Shown here: positions 55,683 to 64,000 of the stretch, in pieces | Layout of the letters: every line of letters starts with the position of its first letter | How positions within the stretch are numbered: the first letter of the stretch is position 1 | Assembly: GCF_024166365.1 (NCBI RefSeq) | Contig: NC_064820.1 | Span: 141,876,001 to 141,940,000 of the forward strand | Source of the DNA: Elephas maximus indicus | Taxonomy: Eukaryota > Chordata > Mammalia > Proboscidea > Elephantidae | Length of the DNA: 64,000 nt | Direction: 5' to 3' | The notes under the pieces: generated by a model | Told to the model about the DNA's origin: nothing | The model's database searches: none | The model's input: only the letters and a program-made list of their open reading frames with translations | Position numbers and translations under genes: made by a program

Positions 55683-58261
55683 TTTAAAATTAGATAACTA
55701 TATAGTAATTCTTATATAGAAATTCTGAGTTCATTCAGCTGATCTAGTTAAGTTAGGATGTTTTCGGTTGTAAGTAACAGAAAACTCAGCCTAAGCTAAA
55801 TTAAAAATAAGAAAATGCTGTATCTCTAGGAAAAAGAAGACTGGAGGACCATGGGTTCCAAGGTGATTTGATCCATCTGCTCACTGAGGAAAACAAGGAT
55901 TCAGGTTCTTATATACTGACTGTCGGCTCCTTCCACGCTCTGGTAATAAGAAAGCCCCAGCTGTCCTCTGTTTCATTTCTAGACATGCCAATGTCCAGTT
56001 GTGGAAGCAAGTACTGGGGAGTTAGAGGAGTGTTTTTCTTTTCTTTTAATGTTGAAACCCTGATATCTTATTAGCAAGAATTTAGTCACATGCATAAAAC
56101 TAAACCTATCTCTGGCAAAGGGAATGAATTTACCATGGCTGATTTAGACTAATAGAGCTGATATGAATGCTGAGAAGTGAACTACAGAAAATGTGTCTTA
56201 CCTAATACTTACGAGTCAAGACTCTTATATGTCCAGAGTAGACTAAGCCAGATAAAAAGTCCCCTTCAGCAAATGTGGTTTATTTTACTGCACACTGAGC
56301 ACAAAATTATTTTTATGCCACAAGAAAACCTAGTTCTGGGAGATTTCTAGCACGATTTCCCAGATCAAACTCTTTTCTGCAAGACCCAGATCATTATCTG
56401 AACACTGAGCATAATGAGGCCACCACAAACAACATTTCTGTTTTGTGTTTACTGACTTCCATGTCACAAAGTTACCCACTAGAGAGATTATTTGAAGTTC
56501 AAAAGAGGACAAATCAATAGCTGATGTAACGAACCTGTCTCCTACCTGTTAAATTATATCCCTATATAAGTTACCTGTTCCATATTTTTGATTGGCTGTG
56601 GTGCAGTTTCTGCCCAAAAGTCTGACTGTTGGCTTGAGGTCCAGCCCAGCATGAACGAGCACTTATTAATATGCCAGTTCCAACTCATACTGTGATGAAG
56701 TTCTGACATTTTACTGGGGGCTTCTTTCCAGCTTGAATCTTCTGTCATTTTGACAATTGAATCTCATTTGCAAGGAAAGGATAAAAAAGACAAATCTACA
56801 TCTTGACATCTTCTGACATCTCAGTGGAGGTGATGAATCCCTGTTTTGGGCAAGGCTCAAAATAACTGAGCAATGGAAAGTAAATGAAAGAACAGTTTTC
56901 ACAGTAGCTTCAGTCTTAACAGTCTGTCAAAGCATCTTGTCAGGTTACAAAACAATGATTCGAATCCCAAATGCAACTCATCTTTCACCCATGCGGGGTG
57001 GCTACACATGCGTGCTCACACACATGCGTGCATATATCAGACATATTCTCCAAGGTTGTGAAATATGCCATGTTTTAATGCCACATTGGTAACAACATGA
57101 AAGAAAAAATCCCTATCCAAAACTCCAAATCACTATAGCACAGAAAATGGAAGTTTATTATTTTTATATTATTATAGAAAACTAATTTGATTTACAGTCT
57201 AGAAAAAGTGTTGGCCTACAAGATCTGTTCCTTAGCTCCACCTCTACTGCAGATCAAGCAAAATGACAAGATGTTTGTCTTAGAGGTTGTTTATCTTTTC
57301 ATTTACAATATATGTTAATGATTTATGAAGTATTCATACCTATGGAATAATCATCTTTTTTACTTCAGTTAAAAGCTGTGTCACACCCAGGTTCCATTGA
57401 CCTCTTCTAATTTGTTAAATGTTTGTTTGTTTGCTTGCTTGCTTGCTTTAAAATTCCCCAGAATACAAATGTTGTCTTTATATTTCTCCCTGGAAAACAA
57501 AAATAAATATGTGGATTTATAAAGGCTGCCTGTCATTGTCTTCAATCCTTCTCTTAACAAATTTTATTGAGAATCTACTTCTAAGTGCTGGAGAAACCAC
57601 AGCAAACAAGATAGAAGTTACACGGTAGCTGGTGAATTTCTCCATCTGAGTCCTTTGGATGGGGACGTTAGTTCCCCAATCACCTCTACTCCGGGGGTCT
57701 TTGGAATGTTCAGTGAGCTGGCAATGAAATCAACTGTTCTGCTTTTGGAATTAACACAGCTAAGGTCCCAATCTGAATTTTAAAACGAAAAAGTACATTC
57801 CAACATCACTTTCTAGTCCTTGAAAATTGCCTCCTCTCATTGCCTTTCTCTTTGAAATATACTTAGCTTTGTGGTCTTATAACTTGCTTCTGTAAATTAT
57901 GGCATTTTAAAAGCACTGCTTAAAGAAGTGAAATATCATTATTCAACATTAAATATTCAAATACACTTAGTCATCAATGAATGTTGTTTTTCTTTTGTTT
58001 GGTCAATGAAGAGAGGATGAACAAGTCTCAGGTACATAAAACAGCAAAGTGTGGTAGGAATAAGGAACCAGGTCTCACAGAATCCCATCTATGCCAATTT
58101 TCAGACAATACCAAGAGAAAGAATGAGAACTTTCTTATTTAACTAGGAATCTCAAATCATTCTCTACATTTAAAGAAAACTATATAAATGTCTACTGCTA
58201 TTATTTGAATTGCTTGACAGTGACAAGCACTTTACAGTAAAAAAATCTCTGCAATAAGCAC
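55683..58261. other. no gene seen; old DNA with (TTTG)(CTTG)n at 57,421-57,449
   Basis: 2.6 kb without young repeats. 55,765-56,020 may be a decayed dispersed repeat (GTAAGTAACAGAAAACTCAG type). Short frames (60-68 codons) have no recognisable features. 57,545-57,615 resembles an ancient TTTATTGAGAATCTACTTCT-type repeat end. Confidence 0.45.
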
Positions 58262-58562
58262 TCAATGTTTTTATTCAACAAATATTTATTGAGCAGCTAT
58301 TATGTATAGGCATTCTTTTCCGTGTTTAGGATATGGCAATGAATAAAACAAAAACCTCTCCTCTTAAAAAGCTTACATTCATTTAATACTTTTCACAGCT
58401 TCTTGAAGTGTGTGCCATTATTAACCCCATTTCTCAGAAGATAAATGTAACAGGGATTAGAGGTTAATTAATTTGCCTGATGTTATACAGCTATTACGTG
58501 TCAAAGGCAGGCTGGGAATCCAGGTCTGTATGACTCTGGTGTTTGAATTCTTAATCACTTTA
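58262..58562 (-). repeat. MIR-type ancient repeat(s) (antisense)
   Basis: 58,385-58,562 follows an antisense MIR: ATTATTAACCCCATTTCTCA, TAATTTGCCTGATGTTATAC and GGCTGGGAATCCAGGTCTGT. 58,262-58,384 (AACAAATATTTATTGAGCAG, GCAATGAATAAAACAAAAAC) is a related ancient repeat end. Confidence 0.8.
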
Positions 58563-58769
58563 AATAAAAAACCCATTGGATAATAAATTCTAAATGACCA
58601 CAAACTGGTAAGAATTTCCTTAAAGACTTTGATAGATAAAAATTTGGAGCTAATTATGATAAAATAATTAACTCAGCACAACAGCCACTTCCTTCTTGAA
58701 CCTCGGATGTCTAAGGGTCACAGCCACTGTAACAAATATTAGAGACACTATTAAATATTAAATGCGGTA

Positions 58770-58982
58770 AGTGGACAGGGCTATAGAGTCAGAAAGACCT
58801 GACATCTGCCCTCATCAAACTGTTTACATAATCCCTCAAAGCCTGTGTGTACTCACTGTAAAATGGAGTAGATACCAGTACCTACCAAAGCAGAGTATTG
58901 TGCAGCTTAAGTAGAAGGTTCTATGGCTAGAGATTATCACAGTGCCTGAGGCATAGATAACACTCAATAGAGATCTGATCTG
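58770..58982 (+). repeat. MIR relic (sense)
   Basis: AGAGTCAGAAAGACCTGACA, then TAATCCCTCAAAGCCTGTGT, ACTGTAAAATGGAGTAGATA and CACAGTGCCTGAGGCATAGA, in MIR order. Confidence 0.82.
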
Positions 58983-59224
58983 GCTCAACTCTTTGTACCC
59001 TTATTTCTGAATAAACGCATAAAGTAGAGGCATTACCATATTAAGGTTATGGATAGTTGGTACATTTAGTGAAGATAAATCATGGCTTCTCATAGCTTTT
59101 GATTTTTTGTAGTCCTAAGAGGTTTCTCAGGTGTATAACCTTGAGGCAAGAGATTTGTGATCTTCACCTTAAAGACAGCTAATTAGTTGCCCCTTGCTTA
59201 ATTTATAGATACATTTTTTTTTTT

Positions 59225-59650
59225 AAAGCATTCATTTCTGTTATAGGGTGCATGTATCATTTGTTCCAGTATTTCCATTTCTGGGTTTTATCTTACAGAT
59301 ATATTCATTGCATATACAGAGATATTTATTGAAAAATTTTTGCATTGTTTATGGGAGCCAAAGGCAAAAAAGTATGTAAATGGCCATCAAGATTGGACTC
59401 ACAAAGCAAATAGTATTAGATACAAGCAATGGTACAATAAGTAACAGATCTTTTTGTATAGGTCCTGATGGAATTATTTCTAAATGTATTAAAAGACAAA
59501 AAAATTCAGATAGGGAAACTGATTACTATAGTAAGTCTACACTTAGTTAAAAAAAAAAAAGCTATATGCAAGTGTGAGACAAAGAAGTTACTTTTCATAT
59601 CTACATTGTGCACGCATTTTCTTTTCATTATTTAAGTCATTAAAACATAT
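59225..59650 (+). mobile_element. old L1 3' end relic
   Basis: Decayed end of ORF2 of an old L1: TTGCATTGTTTATGGGAGCC, AATGGCCATCAAGATTGGAC and AATGGTACAATAAGTAACAG relics in the usual order, with an A12 run at 59,550. Confidence 0.6.
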
Positions 59651-59758
59651 ATAAACTGATACTATTCAAAGAAAAAGACAAATCTGAACAGCCAGAACAG
59701 ATAACAGTGGGAAGACTATAATGAATAGGAAATAAATAAATGTTCAGAAATTATTAAT

Positions 59759-59922
59759 AAAACCCTGGTGGCATAGTGGTTAAGTGCTACAGCTGCTAAC
59801 CAAAAGGTCAGCAGTTCAAATCAGCCAGGTGCTCCTTAGAAACTCTATGGGGCAGTTCTACTCTGTCCTATAGGGTCGCTAAGAGTCGGAATAGACTCGA
59901 TGGCACATTTTTTTTTTTTTTT
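59759..59922 (+). mobile_element. AfroSINE (short form), complete
   Basis: Sense SINE from AAACCCTGGTGGCATAGTGG through CTCTGTCCTATAGGGTCGCT to TGGCACA and a T14 tract. Close to the short-form consensus. Confidence 0.93.
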
Positions 59923-61037
59923 GGTAATATATGATACACTTTTCATCCATAAAACATGTACAAAATTTGAAATTAAAGATTAAGAAAGAGTTTCTGGAAA
60001 TTAAACATATAATTGCTAAAATAATAACTATTAATAGAAGGCTAGAATAATTTTCCAAATGGAAGAGAGGAAGAAATTTGTTAAGTGTTATAGAAAAACT
60101 TGGAAACAAATAATGGTGATGGTTGAACAATATGATGTCAAAGGTTCAGTGACATAACTAATGTCACTGAATTGTACATGTGAAGAATGTTGAAATAAAT
60201 ATTTTATTGCATATGTATTTACTATAATTAAAGAAAGATTTAAAATAAAAGAAGAGAGAAAGGGAGAGAGAAAAAGAGCCGCAGATGGAAAAAAAAGTTA
60301 AGATACACTGAGAATGAAATTTAAGAGGTTTATGGATTTCTATTTATTACAAGTTCTGAAAAGGAAGAACAGATGAAATTTGAATGAGGAAATGATTATA
60401 TAATTAGTATATAAAAATATCCCAAAGTCAAAGATATTAATCTTTAGATTGAAAAGACCAAGCTAGATGAAAGGAAAAAAAAAAAAAAAACCTTAAAATT
60501 TGGCATTTCAGAATATCTAAGATAAGAGAATGGCCTAAAACATTCCAGAAAAGAGGAAGAAAAATAGTTGGCTACTAAGATACTAAAGTTAATGTCTGCC
60601 CACTCTGGCTTCTAAATATTATGTTGGGGTTCTTTAAAGCTCTGGGAGAAAGGTAATTACCGACCTATGATTCTATACCCAGCTAAAATATCTATAAGTA
60701 TGACAACAAAACAAGAAAGTAAGGACTTTATCAGACATTAAAGGACTCAGCAATATTATGTCCTATACAGCCTTCCTTTAAAAATCACTCAAGGATATAC
60801 TTCATGGGGGAAAAATGATAGAAGACATGCAATTAAAAAAAAAAAAAAAGAATGGTGCTAACAGGGGAAACCAAAGAAATAAATTCATTGACAATGGACG
60901 TATAATCAAAGAAAAAGGAAATCTCTCCAAATTTGGACAGCAAGCCACAGATTTCCAAGAAGTGTTTCTTTAAAAAGAAAAATTAAATTGATTAGATTTA
61001 GTAGATATCGTAAAATTCTGAAATATTTTGGGGATAC
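59923..61037. other. no gene seen; possible L1 ORF1 relic at ~60,600-60,850
   Basis: A/T-rich. The ATGATTCTATACCCAGCTAA segment and following TATCAGACATTAAAGGACTC resemble the end of L1 ORF1, weakly. A-runs at 60,478 and 60,836. Confidence 0.4.
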
Positions 61038-61051
61038 AAGAGTAACAATTT

Positions 61052-61436
61052 GGAGTCCCTGGGTGGTGCAAAAGATTAACACACTTAGCTGCTAACTAAA
61101 AGTATGGAGGTTCGAGTCCACCCAGAGGCATCTGGAAAGAAAAAAAAAAAAACTAAACCCACTGCTTTCGAGTCAATTCTGACTCATAGCAACCCTATAG
61201 AACAGAGTAGAGCTGCCCTATAAAGTTTCCAAGGAGTGCCTGGTGGATTCGAACTGCCCACCTCTTGGTTATCAGCTGCAGCACTTAACCACTATGCCAC
61301 CAGGGTTTCCTCTAGAAAGAAAGGCCTTGTGATGTACTTCTGAAAAATTATCCATTGAAAACCCTATGGAACCAGTTCTACTCTAACACACAGAGTCACC
61401 ATGAGTTGGAATCAACTTTTAGGCAACTAGTATTTT
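61052..61436 (+). mobile_element. AfroSINE long form, split by a second SINE, 14-bp target duplication
   Basis: Outer SINE: GGAGTCCCTGGGTGGTGCAA with B-box GGTTCGAGTCC to 61,140. It resumes at 61,321 with GGCCTTGTGATGTACTTCTG, ATTGAAAACCCTATGG and GAGTTGGAATCAACTTTTAG. It is bounded by AAGAGTAACAATTT at 61,038-61,051 and 61,437-61,450, exact. Confidence 0.93.
61141..61310 (-). mobile_element. AfroSINE short form nested in long-form SINE
   Basis: Antisense short-form SINE with A12 tail at 61,141, between TCTGGAAAGA (61,131-61,140) and TCTAGAAAGA (61,311-61,320), one mismatch. Confidence 0.94.
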
Positions 61437-61450
61437 AAGAGTAACAATTT

Positions 61451-62788
61451 ATTCTGTTTCTGTGAACTGTGTAATATTTAACTCCTGAGATTATTCCTCT
61501 AATATAGCCCTCTAATATATCTGCTCCATCTCTGAAATTATTTCCTAAACTTAATATTGTATGACTTATGTTTCACCATGTTAAATCGTTATTAAAAATC
61601 ACCATTAATGCTGGCATGGGAATATTTATTTAATTTGCTAAACATTTTGCTTGTTCCAGATGTAGGATTAGATTATTTAAAAGGAACAGTTTAATTTTTT
61701 ACAAGGACTTATGGAAAAGATGACAAAAATACTAATGATAAAATTTCCAAGAGATGATATAAAAAACCAAAGGAAATAAGGAGTTGTGGGTTTAATAACA
61801 TGTCTCTTGAAAAACGTCATTAATTCCAGAAAACATTTCCCAATTCTTTATTAATTGGAAAGTACTTGAATGCTAGGCATTTGAGAAAACACACCACAGT
61901 ATATTGCTAAATTTGAGTTAAGAGAGAAACGGAAGTTTTCATTATGGAGAGTTAAAAAGATGAAATCACTAAGATGCAGTTACGGCCAGCCTAGCAAACA
62001 CACAGGGACAGATAAAACATCACTTCGTCGCTGGTTTCATGGCTTCAACTCAAGTGATGTTTAGAGAAAGAAAAGGCTCAATGTGTATAATTATCTGATT
62101 ATATCACACTCCCATGCAGGATCTCTGATACAGAGAAAACAGTTTTAAATTATTTCCTCTGGGCCTATTTATTTGGTTCTAGCATGCCTCTTGCCTCCCA
62201 TCACTAAAACACCTACACATGTTACTAAATGCAACTTCAAAGTAAATTTAAACCAAAATTGATTCCCAGCATCGCATAAGACCTACGAACCCAAACATTA
62301 GCTGAGAACAATAATTGAGTATTCTATAAACTCATAGGCAGCCATGGAAATGAATATAAACAGAACTTTCCAGCCTAAAAGAAACTCAGCTTGTACTTCA
62401 GGCTGCTGATGGTCACTAACATCTGCCACATGAGCAAAAAGCGTCATGAAATTTGCTAAGACAGTAAGACTCAGAGCCGTATAAATCTGTTTAGACTGCT
62501 CTGCAGGGCTGCCTGTGTTGATGGGTAAAATGGTATCATGGATGCCCCTACGTGTAAACTAGATAGAGCATGATGAAGTTTCCAGAGTCTGGGATTCAGT
62601 CATAGATGTCATTATCAAACCCACTGTAATAAAGTTTTAGATGATTAACCCAAACCAATATGATACAGATGAATAAATATTTCTTTAATTATATCTTATC
62701 TCAAAAGAAAAAGACCTCTGATATAATCACAGTAGTAGGTAGTTGATGATGTTATACTCCATGCTCAGAAAACTCGATGTATGTATGT
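61451..62788. other. no gene seen
   Basis: Single-copy-like A/T-rich DNA without a recognisable repeat. (ATGT)n patch at 62,778-62,791 precedes the next SINE. Confidence 0.5.
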
Positions 62789-62798
62789 ATGTTGGCTC

Positions 62799-62959
62799 CT
62801 AACCCACCCAGTGCCGTCGAGTCGATTCTGACTCATAGTGACCCTATGGGACAGAATAGAACTGCCCCATAGAGTTTCCAAGGAGCATCTGGCAGATTTG
62901 AACTGCCAACCCTTTGGTTAGCAGCCATAGCACTTAACCACTACTCCACCAGGGTTTCC
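62799..62959 (-). mobile_element. AfroSINE (short form), 10-bp target duplication
   Basis: Antisense SINE between copies of ATGTTGGCTC (62,789-62,798 and 62,960-62,969). Keeps CCGTCGAGTCGATTCTGACT in the tail. Confidence 0.95.
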
Positions 62960-63245
62960 ATGTTGGCTCAGCAGCTTCAATATTTGCCTTCCTCCTCTCC
63001 CCACCTTCATGAAGGAATTGTGTTACATGCTGATTAGTCAAAATTGCAGCTATGCATTGATGGATTTTAGCGGGAGCAGAAGCAAGTAAGCATACCCGGG
63101 CAAGTGACCTTTCTATCTTTATTTGTATATATTACCTTTGATGAGTCTTAACAGGTGAGATACATCAGGAGAACACTTGGTCCTTTGAATTAAGGCACTG
63201 TGGTTTGCTAGAGGCCTGGGTTTTTCTATCTTCCTTTTCCCTGGC

Positions 63246-63292
63246 CTATAGGGTCACTATGAGTCGGAATCAACTCGAAGGTAGTGTTTTTT
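63246..63292 (+). mobile_element. AfroSINE tail-only insertion (47 bp), 11-bp target duplication
   Basis: Last ~38 bp of the SINE (CTATAGGGTCACTATGAGTC to GGTAGTG) plus a T run, between TTTTCCCTGGC at 63,235-63,245 and 63,293-63,303. Confidence 0.92.
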
Positions 63293-63303
63293 TTTTCCCT
63301 GGC

Positions 63304-63651
63304 TGCTTTATGACTCTTTCTCCTGTAACTGACAAGATAAACTGGACTAAAGGGCCCGCCTCTTTTTTTTTTTTTAATTGAGTAGACCAAGCTGTGGATG
63401 GTCTAGTTCACCTCTTAACTAAAGGAAAACTCATTTCTTTTTATCTGATGTGTTCTAGACGGAACATTACTTACCATCAAGGCTATAAAAACTGAGATAT
63501 TGCTGTGAAAGAGGGTGCTGAGACTAATTTGGCTCTAAGTCTAAGCAAATGAGTTCTTCACATGATCCTACCTAGCTGACCAAGAGACTGAATTGGGGTT
63601 TAGGGCCAAAGTGCCAACTACTAATGTGTTCCTTTCCCTGAAATTGTCCTC
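63304..63651. other. no gene seen
   Basis: Short single-copy-like stretch with a T13 run at 63,363-63,375. Confidence 0.5.
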
Positions 63652-63893
63652 TATTGATATACCATATTTTTATGCTAATAAGGTGTGCCTTCTATGTTTG
63701 TTTGCCAACCACTTCCTCTCCACCCCTGAAGGTATTTTCATAAGTGCCTCTATTTTTTTTTTTCACATGTTGCTGTAAAAAAAAAAAAGAAAATTAACAT
63801 AGCATGCTCAAGAAAATACCTCAAGCAGGGAGCGGGTGGTTAGCAAACAAATGAAGGCACCAGTTATTCATGCAAAAATATGTTATTACCCTT
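63652..63893. mobile_element. fold-back (palindromic) element, copy A
   Basis: Left arm 63,657-63,771 (GATATACCATATTTTTATGC, GTGTGCCTTCTATGTTTGTT, GCCAACCACTTCC, AGGTATTTTCATAAG). The right arm, complement of ~63,781-63,893, reads TAACATATTTTTGCATGAAT, GGTGCCTTCATTTGTTTGCT, AACCACCCGCTCCC, AGGTATTTTCTTGAG. Same order and spacing as copy B at 26,871. Centre: CACATGTTGCTG between T11 and A12. No ORF of its own. Family not recognised. Confidence 0.75.
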
Positions 63894-64000
63894 AATATAT
63901 TTCCTGAGAGAGAAAAGGAAAGAAGAGAGCCAGTAAAAGATAGAGTGATTCTTATGCACAGCTTGATATTTCTGCTTCAGTATATAAATAACTATCGGAA

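Noticed and set aside
2322-63292. tRNA-like heads of the SINEs as functional tRNA genes
   Set aside because: They have A-box- and B-box-like motifs, but the cloverleaf is not preserved, and each is fused to the SINE body and tail.

Overview
This window is nuclear DNA of an afrotherian mammal, most probably an elephant or close paenungulate relative. It carries about two dozen insertions of the tRNA-derived Afrotheria SINE (AfroSINE), in short and long forms. It also carries eight pieces of the RTE-clade LINE known from elephant (RTE1-type), and L1 copies whose ~1.4 kb 3' UTR and ORF1-ORF2 spacer fit the elephant L1 lineage. Base composition, MIR relics and the absence of dense ORFs fit intergenic or intronic mammalian DNA. 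I find no intact host protein-coding exon, no functional RNA gene and no bacterial-type feature. The only host-gene sequence is a processed RHOA pseudogene (54.3-55.6 kb).

Layout. 0.1-0.5 kb: sense RTE tail. 2.3-10.5 kb: an old antisense L1 split by a younger L1 fragment (3.0-5.2 kb), an RTE copy (6.05-8.25 kb) and three SINEs. 13.0-23.85 kb: a sense elephant L1 split at 14.47 kb by a second L1 that has its 5' end but no 3' end (14,472-17,719, exact 17-bp target duplication). This old L1 also carries three SINEs and a solo LTR. 24.25-26.55 kb: antisense RTE. 26.87-27.09 kb: a fold-back palindrome. 27.54-30.86 kb: an antisense MaLR-type LTR element interrupted by an L1 3' end, with a solo LTR nested in its 5' LTR. 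32.5-36.3 kb: two antisense RTE copies, the second nearly full length. 36.3-40.1 kb: the longest stretch without a recognisable young repeat. 40.1-42.5 kb: an old L1 3' end split by an RTE. 43.1-46.8 kb: two SINEs and the best RTE copy, with recognisable endonuclease and reverse transcriptase segments. 47-53 kb: MIR relics, SINEs and a local duplicated block. 53.2-54.1 kb: a scrambled RTE/L1 compound. 54.1-55.7 kb: RHOA pseudogene with SINEs. 55.7-64 kb: mostly old single-copy DNA with MIR and L1 relics, SINEs (one nested in another) and a second fold-back palindrome near the right end.

The parts relate as a transposition history, not as a pathway. L1, RTE and LTR elements supply reverse transcriptase in trans or in cis. 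AfroSINE shares its 3' terminal ~45 bp with the RTE 3' end, which suggests RTE is its mobilising partner. Target-site duplications around many insertions give a relative order of events. The most noteworthy unexplained structures are the two fold-back elements, the 3'-truncated L1 with monomer-like 5' UTR repeats, and a set of SINE insertions with inversion or extreme truncation. All family names come from pattern recognition without database searches.
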